Assembly: GCA_947095585.1 (NCBI GenBank)
Contig: OX352765.1
Span: 61,451,123 to 61,515,122 of the forward strand
Origin: Nephrocerus scutellatus
Lineage: Eukaryota; Arthropoda; Insecta; Diptera; Pipunculidae
Direction of reading: 5' to 3'
DNA: 64,000 nucleotides
This document shows positions 31,881-42,789 of this stretch, piece by piece; within the stretch, counting starts at the first letter, position 1, and each line of letters begins with the position of its first letter. Made by a program: the position numbers and the translations under genes. The notes under the pieces are model-generated. The model made no database searches and was not told the origin of the DNA. It saw nothing but the letters and a program-made list of their open reading frames with translations.

Positions 31881-33540
31881 AAATTGTCGCGTAGCTCGAT
31901 GATGAAATTTAGTTTGGCAATAAATTAAAAATTTGCAAAGTAGTTCCTGCGTTTAAAAAATATGTTTTTGGATATATTGTCTGTGGAAAAGACAAAACTT
32001 CTACTCAAACATCACCAGTTTCACTGTTATGTTATGATGTTGATGTTCTACGCAAAGAAGTTCAACGCTTTTATCAAATAGAAGATGTGAAAACAAAAAA
32101 TAATTTTTCAATTGAAAAAAACGCATGCGAGGTCTATTACGCAAAAAATGTACAAAGAGATGTTCATGGTAGATATAGTGTAGCGCTTCCTACCAGAACA
32201 AACCTATTCAATTTTTGTGACAATAAACCAAAGGCGTTAAAGCAATTTTTATATTTATAAAAAAAGCTTAGTGTAAACCCAGAATAAAAAAGTCTATTTT
32301 GTCAATTTTTTGATGAATACATTGCATTAAACCATACGCAGATAGCATAAGAGTCTGATTCAATATCTTATTTTCTTCCGCATCATGGAGTTTTTAAAAA
32401 ACATGAAACTAAATCAAAAATAAGAGTAGTGTTTAATGCTTCGTCAAAATTCGCTTTGGGTTTGTCATTAAATGACACCCTATTGACTTGTCCTTTAATT
32501 CAACAGGAACTTTTTTCAATCCTCTTACGATTCCGAAAATTTAAAATTGCTTAAACGGCGGACATTGTTTAAATGTACCGCTAAGTAAACGTTCAAGAAT
32601 CGGATCGTGCTCTACAAAAAATCTGGTAGCGCAGTAATCCAGGTGAGCCATTATCTTGTATGAAAGGGTTAAGGAGTCTATGCAAATTAAGTTTAACAAA
32701 GTCAAATTATGGTCAGACTCCGAAATAACTATATACAGAATAAATTTATATGCGTTATTCAGATATAAATAAATTGCTTCGCATTTCCGCTTTATGTTCA
32801 CGATTTTGCCAAAATACAAAACTAAATGCTGAAAATCGTAACTTTGATGAAATATCACATCAGGAAAATATATTCAGTCTATAGTATATATATAGTAAAT
32901 AAAAAATTCTTCCTTGATGTATAATCAAAAACATCAAATTCTTCTTCCGCCCAACCATATATTTACAACGTTATTAGCTCGTAATGAACATATCCGGAAC
33001 TTACACGCTGGACTTCACGCTTTGCTATCCTCGTAACGACAACTGTTTTGGATAATTGGCGGTAGACGATTATGTAGGAAAAAAATCTACGATTGCAATC
33101 TATGTTTTCGAACAAAACCGACTTCAATTTACCAACTGATGGGTGAATTACCTTCCGAACGTGTTCAACCATCTTGTGCTTTTTACAATGTTGGCATTGA
33201 CTAATGTGGTCCGTTTAACATTGTTTACAAGATTCGTTCTAGCGTTGTTACAAAATCATATATTGCTGCTTTTATTTGCTTTTCTACAAAGGTGACTCAC
33301 TTAGAAGTTGTTCAAGATCTGACGACTAATTCTTTTTAAAAACCTGAGGATAACGTTCCACCTCTGAAGTGGATCGTAGGTCGAATTATACAGACTCATC
33401 CGGGAAAAGATAATTTTGTGCGTGCTGTGACTATAAAAATCATTAAAAACCATAAAGGAGATTTTAAGAGAGTAATTACGAAAATTTCTGTTCTTCCGAT
33501 CGAAGAAGTGTCTATTTACGCCGATTTAACCAAAATCGTA
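31881..33540 (+). pseudogene. BEL/Pao pol: RT and integrase, heavily decayed
   Basis: Frames carry the linker (FKKYVFGYIVCGKD), RT entry (HHGVFKKHETKSKIRVVFNA and SLNDTLLTCPLIQQELFSIL near 32460-32520), an RT fragment with QESDRALQKI and NPGEP near 32600-32650, then integrase: zinc-binding HAGLHALL near 33010, FWIIGGRR, KPTSIYQLMGELPSERV, the core up to THLEVVQDLTTNSF near 33335, and the BEL C-terminal LKWIVGRIIQTHPGKDNFVRAV at 33370-33430 to a stop at 33541. The RT YxDD box, RNase H and the last two integrase catalytic residues are deleted. Confidence 0.85.
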
Positions 33541-33594
33541 TAAGTATATAAGATTTTTATTTTATATATAATAAAATATGTTAAAGATATGATA

Positions 33595-33813
33595 TGTTAA
33601 ATTTCACGGTGGCCGGAATTTTAAGTCCAAAACTGATTACGTTTACGTCGTTCATTTGTAAACATTTGTGTCACTGAAATTTTTATAATGTCAAAAATAA
33701 ATCTATTACATATTTCGTTATTAAAATAAAAACCTACTAGAAGATACTATAATGAATTTTTTTATGTATTAAAAATGACTTCCGGCATCTTGCTTTTACT
33801 TCAATAATAAATA
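33595..33813 (+). repeat. 3' LTR of nested BEL/Pao element
   Basis: Partner of 30255-30470, again starting TGTTAAAT, with an extra segment (TTTCACGGTGGCCGG) near its 5' end. The BEL pol stop lies 54 bp upstream. The sequence beyond is unassigned until copia pol begins near 33958. Confidence 0.82.
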
Positions 33814-33957
33814 TTGTACGCTTTAGTTAATTGTCTCCTGTGCTGCTAAATTAAAATAAAGTATTTTCACACTCTAAATTAAAATTGCTCTTTTTATTAT
33901 TACAAATCGAAAAATACAGTCCACTGCTGGTCGTGCAATAAAAATATATAATTGCCG

Positions 33958-36272
33958 CAACACCATCTATTAGTGATAATTTGATTTCGGTACGAAAATT
34001 GATTTCAAAAGGATGTAGTGTTTTATTTACGAAAGACAGAATTTGTGGAATCAATGCACCAGATAGACAAATTGCCATTGGAATTGCGCATGCAAATTTA
34101 TATCTATTGAAACAGCTAAATATTGTTTGCTTGGCTAATGGAAAAGAACCGAAAAACGAAAATACAAATGATGGATATATACACAAATGTCATGAGATAC
34201 TATGCCACAAAGACATTGAAGTAGTGAAATCGATTCCGAAAGTAGGATGTGTAAAAGGCATCCAAATTGTAAAATGGTCAGCGGATTACAAAGGAGCGAA
34301 TGTTAATTGTGCAACGTGCATGGAAGCCAAAAGGCCAAGACCAAAGTTTCCGAAGATGACAGAAAATCGTTCGAAGAAACGATTCATTCAGATGTTTGTG
34401 GACCTATGCAAACTGAGACAAGTGAGCGATACATATTAACCCTAACTGACGATTATTCCAGATATACAACCATTTATCCACTTAGAGAAAAATCAGAGGT
34501 TCTAGGCAAATTTAAAGAATTTGATGAAATATTTTAAAACAAATTCAATGGATTAAAACCAAAATGCATTCGTAGTGATCGAGGTGTTGAATACACTGGT
34601 CACAATTTTATCCAATATTTAGCAAAGGAAGGAATCACAATCCAACGCACGCACCATATACTCCTCAGCAAAATGGAGTAGCTGAAAGAAAGAACCTAAC
34701 ATTAATTGAAATGAGTCGCTGTTTTTTGTTAGATGCGAAATTATCAAAATTATTTTGGGGAGAAGTGGTGGCAATTTCGAATTATTTGCAGAACAGATTC
34801 CCATATCAACTGTGGTACGAAAGAAAGCCAATGATTGCACATTTTCGCCAATTCGGTTTCAAATGCTTTGTTTGTATCACATCTGAAAAAAGAAGAAAGT
34901 TGGATGCCACAGCAATGAAAGCTATTTCGGTTGGTTATGATGATGCTTCCAAAGCATATCGTTGCTACATTCCATCAAAGCAAAAAGTTATTATTAGTAG
35001 AGACGTGCGCTTTACCAACAAAGCTAACGAAGTGAAGACTACCGTTGACAATTGTATTCGTATTCAGCCGATGAATGTGAATGACGAATTAACCATTACA
35101 ATGCATGAATATATACCCGATAAAATTTTACCATACTGTGTGGAAACTGTTGAGGAAAATGTCGAAGAAAGTATAATCTCTAACGATAAGAGAAATGACC
35201 CATTGTTTAATGAATCGTTTATGAACAATAGCCAATACTTCAGCACGGATGATACTTTACAAAATTTAACAGTTTCAGGGGAAGATGGTGAAGGTGAAAC
35301 CAAGGCTTGCATCAACAATTGATTGACAGTCATTTCAAGAAAAGCTTGAATGACCATTGCTTATATGTATGTGAACGGCAAGACGACATTTGTTATGTGC
35401 TGGTGTATGTCGATGATTTGCAATGCTCGACTAATTCAGAACAAATGTTATGTGAGTTTGAGCAAGAATTGCAATCTAAATTCAAGAGGCTTGGTGAATT
35501 AGAATCATATCTGGGCATTGGTATCCAAAGGGATCAAAAAGGTATTAATAGAATCAACCAAGAGGTATATATAAATAAAGTACTGAACAAGATTGGTATG
35601 ACACAAGCTAAGAGTTCAGACATACCATTGAGCGTCCGTTATAATAAAACTCAAGAGGCAGAGCCATTGTTACCTGATACCCACGATTATCGTAAGTTAA
35701 TCGGTAGCTTACTTTATATCAGTATCAACATGCGTCCGGATATTGCTGCCGCAGTATCAATACTGGCACAAACGGTGTCACAACCAACTCAAGAGGACTG
35801 AAACGAGACGAAGCGTATTCTCAAATACTTAAAAGGTACGATCAACTTGAAATTGAATCTTGGTCGAATAAACAAAACTCATCTTATCGGGTATGCTGAT
35901 GCAAGCTATGGTGATGAAAAAGTGGATTCTAAATCCTACAGTGGGTCAATTATTAGGTGGAACAATTAGCTGGAGCTGGAAGAAGCAAACTTGTGTCGCA
36001 TTATCAACCACAGAAGGAGAGTTCATAGCACTCTCAGAGGCATGTCAAGAAGACAATCAAAGTTGCTTAAAGTTTGTGAAGGAAGAGAAGGTGCCAACTA
36101 GAACGAAGCATATTGACCGAAAGCTTCATTTCGTTAAAGATAATTTTGAACGAGGGTCCGTGGTCTGCTTTTTTGCACTTCTGAAACTATGGTAATATGC
36201 TCAACAAACCGTTGCCATGTGACCGAATCAAAACATTGCGTGTAGCCTGCGGGTTATTCGAATGAGGAGAAG
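33958..36272 (+). pseudogene. Copia pol: integrase, RT and RNase H, with internal deletions
   Basis: 33981-34439: pre-integrase zinc region (LLKQLN; HKCHEILCHKDIEVVKSIPK; CATCMEAKRPRPKFPK). 34370-34620 in the next frame: integrase core (SDVCGPMQT, DDYSRYTTIYPL, then KCIRSDRGVEY). 34680-35322: the end of integrase and its C-terminal extension (LWYERKPMIAHFRQFGFKCFV). The RT fingers are deleted at about 35300. 35307-35801: RT palm with YVLVYVDDLQC intact and YLGIGIQRD. 35802-36195: RNase H (GYADASYGDEKVDSKSYSG; LSTTEGEFIALSEACQE). At least five frame changes. Family: Ty1/copia. A purine tract (GAGGAGAAG) precedes the 3' LTR. Confidence 0.9.
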
Positions 36273-36458
36273 TGTTAGAACTGAATAAAAACATTATCAT
36301 AACAAAAGTACTGTATTAATAATGTACTCTAGTTTAACTACTCTTGTTTTGATCGCATAAACATGTGTTTCGTTTTTTTAATAAAATAAGTTCAGTTTAA
36401 TAAAGTTTTATCAGTTTTTTCAAAAACATTCTTAAATATTTGTTGTTTTATTATAACA
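36273..36458 (+). repeat. 3' LTR of copia element
   Basis: TGTTAGAACT...TTATAACA, 186 bp, partner of 29747-29886. Bases flanking the two LTRs (TTAGC on the left, AACGA on the right) do not match, so no target-site duplication is preserved. Confidence 0.88.
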
Positions 36459-37151
36459 AACGAGGTGGCCTGACTTAATGATTTGGGTTTTTTGTTTTGT
36501 TTTTTTTGTAAAAACAGAAATTTGATTGGAGCAATAATAACGAGTGAAAAACTTAGTTTGATTGGAGCAATGACAACGAGACCGGATGTTAACATGACTG
36601 ATTAAGAATTTAATACGGATATAAGAATGAGTTTTTGATATATTCTCATATATATTTCAATTTTATTTTACTCTGTTTTTATGACTTCTATTAAATATTT
36701 TTGGGGAAATTGAGTGAGTGTTAGTTTACACAATTAAAATCTATATGACTTACTGAAATATAAATGATGCTGCTGTTAGTTCTATTACGATGTAGGGTTT
36801 CTGGAACTGTTGTATGTTAGATAGAGAGGCTGTCCAAGATGTGAACTACTTTTCTCCTTGTTTTACAGTGTTACTTAGTAGCGTCTTTTCCCTTTCACAA
36901 ACACTGCTATATAGTGACATGGTGTCCACAAGTTTAATATTTCTCCTTTTTTATTGTTCTGGTTTATCACACCCACTTTGGGATTGTCACACACTCGCGT
37001 TTTTAATTTGATATCGTTAAAAAACGCGTATTTTACTTATGTTGACTTGGTTATCGTCAGAACACGCACTATTAATATAATACATCGCACACGCTAACTT
37101 GGTTATGATCAGCTTCTTCGCGGTTAGATTTTACTAGTGTTAACAAAAATA
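36459..37151 (-). pseudogene. Gypsy 5' leader and beginning of gag
   Basis: On the minus strand this stretch runs from the primer-binding site toward the gag interrupted at 29746. The end nearest copia (36459-36600) reads through PKSLSQATS in the frame that would continue into QLIPQESANPS at 29746. It also contains a short repeated ATTGGAGCAATRAYAACGAG (36526 and 36562). The remainder (36600-37151) is untranslated leader with no motif that I can name. Confidence 0.5.
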
Positions 37152-37169
37152 GTCCCTGCTCGGGCCCCA
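37152..37169 (-). promoter_or_regulatory. Primer-binding site of gypsy element
   Basis: Minus strand TGGGGCCCGAGCAGGGAC starts at the last base of the LTR. It differs at two positions from the lysine-tRNA primer site common in retroviruses and some gypsy elements. Its position directly after AACT supports the LTR call. Confidence 0.75.
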
Positions 37170-37470
37170 GTTAAAGAAATACGCGTTTAAATTTCTAAAA
37201 AATATATTTTATATAATTTTACTAAATTACAAGATTTTCAATACAGAGTGAAACTAAGACTAAGAACATTTTTGATACTCCACATGCATTTATTAGTTAT
37301 AATTGAAATGGTCAGCAAAAGCAATGCACTTAAGGCAAATGCTTACTTAGTTGTTTGGTCGCAAGTAATTCCAGGTATTTTGTCTGCTAGGTGGGTGGAT
37401 TGAACGGCAAATGGGTCGTGTGAACGATTTGCCAGTGCACTGTAGTAAGTTGATCTATTTCTTGTTAACT
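37169..37470 (-). repeat. 5' LTR of the errantivirus-like gypsy element
   Basis: On the minus strand it begins AGTTAAC and ends TTTAACT, giving AGTTAA/TTAACT inverted ends typical of errantivirus LTRs. Length is 302 bp. The outer flank reads TATATAAT, the TATA-type target these elements favour. The primer-binding site abuts it on the inside. No 3' partner LTR remains, since pol is truncated at 24080. Confidence 0.75.
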
Positions 37471-37660
37471 TATATAATAGTAATTTAGTTTTTTTTTGTT
37501 AAAAAAAATAAAATATTTTATTACCCAGGCAACGCAGGATATTAAATTAAATAATTCTTTTGGGAAACGTTTTTTTTTTTCTGAAGCTCCACTTTATTGA
37601 TCAACTGAAAACTAAAGCTTATTCAAATAATAACAAAAATTCCTGCGAACTAACTTTCAC

Positions 37661-37700
37661 GATGCAGTTGCTGATACGATGCAGTTGCTGATACGATGCA
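37661..37700 (+). repeat. 17-bp tandem repeat, about 2.3 copies
   Basis: GATGCAGTTGCTGATAC repeated twice followed by GATGCA. The surrounding 37471-37735 is AT-rich and without a gene. Confidence 0.85.
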
Positions 37701-37734
37701 CCTGTTCGTGGAATTTTGTTTGGTACATTAGCCT

Positions 37735-38285
37735 ACATTCTGCTGGGGATACTGGGGAGCCATACATTTTTTTTTAAAAAAAAGTACCCGATTTTTTTTA
37801 AATTTTATACGCATGTGTATCTCCGATGGACAACACCTTTTGTAAAAATTTGGAAGTGCTCGAGCCCCGGGGTCGGTGGGCACCCATACAAATTTTATAA
37901 AAAAAAGTACCCGATTTTCTTCAAATTTTATAGGCATGTGTATATTACAATGGACAACACTTTTTGTAAAAATTTGGAAGTGATCGGGCACCGGGGTCTG
38001 GGTACCCGATTTTCTTCAAATTTTATACGCATGTGTATCTCCGATGGACAACACTTCTTGTAAAAATGTTGGCGTGATCAGACCCCCGGTGTCGGAAGGT
38101 CCCATGAATATTTTAAAAAATATATCCGATTTTCTTTAAATTTTATACACACGAGTGTCCCATGGACAACGCTTTTTGTAAAAATTTGAAAATGGCCCCA
38201 GGTACGAGGGGCTTCCATATTAGAGAATTTACACGAAAAATTTTAATTTTTATTGGTTGTTTTTATTGCTTTTTAAATTTAAAAT
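37735..38285 (+). repeat. Terminal-conserved minisatellite-bearing repeat, copy 2
   Basis: Four units with GCATGTGTATCTCCGATGG, CAACACTTTTTGTAAAAAT and GATCGGGCACC-like cores at about 95-123 bp spacing (GCATGTGTAT at 37811, 37934 and 38029). It ends with ATTAGAGAATTTACACGAAA and ATTTTAATTTTTATTGG (38221-38258), the same terminus as at 23554 and 45340. Confidence 0.8.
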
Positions 38286-39762
38286 GTGTTAAATTTCCAC
38301 GAAATGGGAGAAAAACAACGACTTTAAGTCTAAACAGCCAAAGTGTAATCAATTAAATCAATTAAAACCAACTCTGGTAGTGAGGTTTCTAACTAAAAGC
38401 AGAATAGGATTATTTCATTGCTATGAATGGATGTAATTTATAATGCCTTGGGCATTTTTCGGGGTCGGTCAGTATGGCCCAATAATAGGTCCAGCCATAC
38501 CTGCCCCTGGGAGGCACCGGAAGGTTGGTTAACATGCGCTCGTATGGCGTAGCTCGTCAGCATTTGGGGGTGGATCATGGTCGGTTAGTGACCTCCGTTC
38601 TATTGTATATAAATGTAATTCGCATGTTATACATATAATAAAAAAAATATAGAGTGAAGAGAGGGGGAAAAAAGATACACACAAACAAGCTCAAATCCAT
38701 CACCACCCAAAGGGTGGCTGCGAAGGGGGCAATTGTCCTAATGTGGATAGTCGGAACGGTGTACCATGGTCTACTCAGCAGAACCCGTTCTTATTCTATA
38801 CCCACCCTTCCGTTGGGCCCCGATGTAATTGGGCCCCCTAGCTGGGGTTAATTCCCTGTCGTAGCCACTGAATTCACTTCTGCTGGAAGAGGGAAATATG
38901 AGGGAAACTCACTAACTTTTCCTTTTTTGGTATAACATTTTATTCAGTTAATGTAGTATATAGACTATATTTAGAAACATCTTATTTTAATAGATATACT
39001 TGCATATATATTTACATTTATTTATATTTTAAAAGGGGATATCCCTTCAACGGGGTATCAATACATTTAATACCCTAGGGTAGATATACAAAAAAATGTT
39101 ATTCCCAAATTACAAAAAAAAAAAAAAACAATAAAATCCTTAATCCGGAAGAAGAACCATAACTACCAACTGGGTCGACCAAAAATTCATTTCGGGAGGA
39201 AAAAAAACAATGGAAACTTAACGCGTTTGCAAAAAAAATTTACGCTTCCGGCCATATTCGAAGCCCAGTGGTGCTTAAAAGTGAAAAGTCATTTTACTTC
39301 AAGGAAAATTAACCGGTTCTATGGTGACTTACTTCCAGCCACCATCCCTTTGATATGCAAATTTATATTGTATAACAGTAACTAAATCAAGGTACTTACT
39401 TGGAGTCTGCAACTTGAAGGCGAGCAAGCATTCCTTCCTGTGGGCAATTAAAGAAAACATTAATGTTAAGGATGGGAAGCGATGTCCAGCCACCCGGTAT
39501 ACCAATCAAAAAATCAGGTTCAGTTTTTTCACTGTCTCCGACTCAGTCATTTTCATAACCCGCATATGGCGGGGACTCACTTTCCCCTTCATGTTTCTTT
39601 TAATTCCTTCTTCCTTTTGGACTTCATTTATGACTTTGGGGTGAATTACTAAGCCTAAGGAGTACCGTATTTTAAAAAAAAATAATTCAAAAGAATATTG
39701 AACAATTCTTTAGGTGCTTGACAACACTGTAGTGGAGGTTTCTCTGCCCAAGGGTAGCAATA
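38286..39762. other. No gene recognised
   Basis: GC-richer blocks at 38455-38610 and 38700-38860 and an A-rich tract at 39107-39130 are separated by AT-rich DNA. Short frames exist on both strands, but none shows a family motif or sits in a convincing exon context. Part may be the 5' region of the LOA element that follows. Confidence 0.4.
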
Positions 39763-42632
39763 ATGCTGCGGGTGGTACAGATTAATCTCCAGCCCTCCAC
39801 AAAGGCTTCGGCCTCCCTTCTACTCCTGGCACACGACTGCGTGGAATCTCTACCAGGTGTCAATCTGGAAAGATTAACCGAAGAAGCGAATTCCAAGAAA
39901 ACCAGCCTAATAATCGGATGTGGCGCTAACCCGCACCATTTAATATGGGGCAGTACTGACATAAACGATAGAGGTGAGCCACATTTGTTGTTTCCAATAT
40001 AGGTAATGAACCAACGTTCATTCAGTTTAGTCTGGATGATGAACACCCTTGCCAATCAGTATTCAGAAATTATCGCAAAACCGATAGGCTCAAGTATAGA
40101 GACACGTTAAGACGTCATCTTAACGTTGGGACTAGTTATCCTCCCACTAACTTTTTTGAGCTTGGCCTTAAATAGAGCTATGTCCGCTTCCTAATCTCTT
40201 ATTCTACCTAGGGGTAAGAAGAGACCACACTGGTGGAACTCTGAGCTGAGCCAATTTAGAAAAAGCTGTAGAAAGCTTTTCAACTTCGCCAAGTTCACAG
40301 GAATAGAGACCGACTGGGATGCCTACAAAGAATCCCTTAAAGTGTATAAAAAAGAATTGAGGAAAGCCAAGCGCGCATCGTGGAGACTCTTCTGCGGCAG
40401 AATGGAAGAGGCTTTCGGAAGCATAAAGGCTCAGAAAAATCCTCTGAACTAATCCAATAATGCCTAGCTGTACCTGCAAAAAGCTGATGGCTCGTGTACT
40501 ACTTCTAGCGAAGAATCGCTTAATCTGCTTCTAGATACCCATTTCCCAGATAGCTCTCATACTACCTACAACACTGATCTAAATAGATCAATTAGGTAAA
40601 ATACCATCTCTCGAGATATAATTGAAAAGGACAAATTGCTTTGGGCACTACATAGCTTCTGCAGGACCAGACGGCATAATTTCAGCCGAACTGCAAAGGA
40701 CTTCGGACATTATCCTTCCTTTGCTTGAGACAATTTTCCAAAGTTGTCTTGATCTGGTCTATATTGCAGTCATATGGAGAGAAGTGAAAGTGGTATTCAT
40801 TCCAAAAGCAGGTAAATGTTCCACGTCACTTCAAAAGACCTCAGACCCATTAGCCTTTCGTCATAAAAACATTAGAAAGACTGAGCAAAATCCACCTTCG
40901 TACTAGTATTGACAAAGGCTTCTGTCCGTCGATCAACACGCGTACTACAAGGGCAAATCTGTAGAAACAGCTCTGCATACGCTAGTACGTTCCATTGAAA
41001 ACTCCCTTCATCACAAGAAATACTCAATGGTGGTTTTTCTGGACATAGAAGGCGCTTTTAACAACGTCGAAACATCTGCGATTACGGATGCGCTGTCGAC
41101 TTTGGTGGTGAACGACTCACTGGGTGAACTGATTGATCTTCTACTCACAAGTAAGATCATAAATTCCAGACTTGGTTTGTCGTCTGCCAAAAGATTTGTC
41201 AGCAGACGCACCCCGCAAGGAGGTGTCCTGTCTCCACTTCTTTGGAACCTGGTAGTGAATGAGCTGCTGATTCGCCTGAGGGGGGAGGGATGCGGAGTGG
41301 TCGCCTATGCGGACGACGTGGCCATAGCCGTCTCAGGAAAACACCAACACACCTTAAAGGAACTTCTGCAGAATGCTATAAGCTGGGCAGATCATTGTGG
41401 TTTAGGGGTAAACCCCCAAAAAACTTAACTTGTCCTCTTTACGAGGAAGTACAAAATCCCACTCGTCAACCCTCCGTTCATCAAGGGCACAAGCTTGACT
41501 TTCTCCGATAAGGCCAAATATCTTGGTCTTATTCTGGATAGAAAGCTGAGCTGGAAACCCAACTTAAAAGAAAGAGTCCATCCGTAAAGCCATAGGAATT
41601 AAATGGGGTCTTCAACCGCATATCACTCATTGGCTGTACACCGCAGTAGTCAGACCTATTATGCAATACGGTGTGGCTGTTAGGTGGACTACATTAAATA
41701 AAGCGATCAATCGCGACAAACTAAACCGATTCCAAAGATCATCTTGTCTTTGTGTGAGCGGAGCGCATCGTACAACTCCCTCTTCTTGGGAGGAAGGTAT
41801 CTACTTGGAAAATGAAGGAATTCACTTCTACACAGACGGGTCGAAAACCTATGAAGGGGTTGGCGGAGGTGTCTTTTGAAAAAGACTAAATCTAAGTCTC
41901 TCGTTCCGTCTTCCTGATCACTGTAGTGTTTTCCAAGCGGGAAATCATGGCTATTAAGGAAGCCTTGTCTTGGCTGAAGAGTAATGACATACCTGTTAAG
42001 GATATCCACATTTTCTCGGGTAGCCAGGCTGCGCTAAAGTCCATGGAATCAGTCTCCACAAATTTCATTCTAGCCCAGAATTGCCGATCGCGTCTTGAGG
42101 AGATGGCGGAGCATTTCAACATTCACCTGTGCTGGGTGCCGGGGCATAGAGACATTCCTGGTAAATGTATGGCTGATGAACCCGCCAAACATGGAACCAC
42201 ACTACCCCTATTGCCTGAATATGGTTCACTAGGCATGCCGTTCGCTGCGTGCAAGCTCATGTTTAAACTGGATGCTATAATAAACACTAATTATAGATGG
42301 TCAAACGGTACAACTTGCATAGAAACAAAGCGATCTGGCTCAAGCTAGATCCGAAACGCTCCAAGTGTTTGATCTCTCAAAACAGACTGCACATTAGTGC
42401 CATTAGAGGTGTTATAACTTGACACTATCTCATAGGCAAGCATGCAGAAAAACGATCTCAACGATCTAACCCAAATTGACATTAATAGTCTATTGCGCTT
42501 CATACGAAGCTCCAAGTGGTTCAACGAGTAGGCGTGGGATTTTCTAGATCCTTGTGGTATTACAACGGACCTTCATGGACTAAGTGCGTCGGTTTTGACT
42601 GGCGGCCACTTCAACCTAACCTAACCTTGGTG
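39763..42632 (+). pseudogene. LOA-type LINE: endonuclease, RT and RNase H, broken
   Basis: 39763-40002 endonuclease (VVQINLQPSTKASASLLLL; NPHHLIWGSTDINDRGE, with a deletion between the halves). 40210-40460 linker (KRPHWWNSELSQFRKSCRK). 40640-40900 RT fingers (AGPDGIISAELQ; VKVVFIPKAGK). 41027-41428 palm (VVFLDIEGAFNNV; PQGGVLSPLLWNLVVNELL; VAYADDVAI). 41661-41830 C-terminal RT joined to RNase H (IHFYTDGSKT), continued at 41926-42290 (AIKEALSWLKSNDIPV; CWVPGHRDIPGKCMADEPAKHG). RNase H downstream of RT marks the LOA/I/R1 group. The 3' end has CCTAACCTAACC (42616-42628), common in LOA-type tails. Many stops and frameshifts. Confidence 0.85.
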
Positions 42633-42789
42633 CTTCCATAATTTAATATTAAGAAAGAAATGAAATTTACATAGAAAATTTACTTTAATTTATAATTCAT
42701 TAACCAAATTATTAAACAAAATTTAAGAAAAAGGAATCTTAAACCTCTAATTTATAACTCATTTTCTTTCTTCTTCTTAAATAATATAT
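42633..42789. other. AT-rich spacer between two LINE 3' ends
   Basis: The plus-strand LOA element and the minus-strand RTE-type element meet tail to tail here. No gene. Short imperfect repeats of TTTATAAYTCATT occur (42691 and 42751). Confidence 0.6.

Noticed and set aside
29742..36463. 5-bp target-site duplication around the copia LTRs
   Set aside because: TTAGC and AACGA do not match, so no duplication can be claimed despite otherwise clear LTRs.
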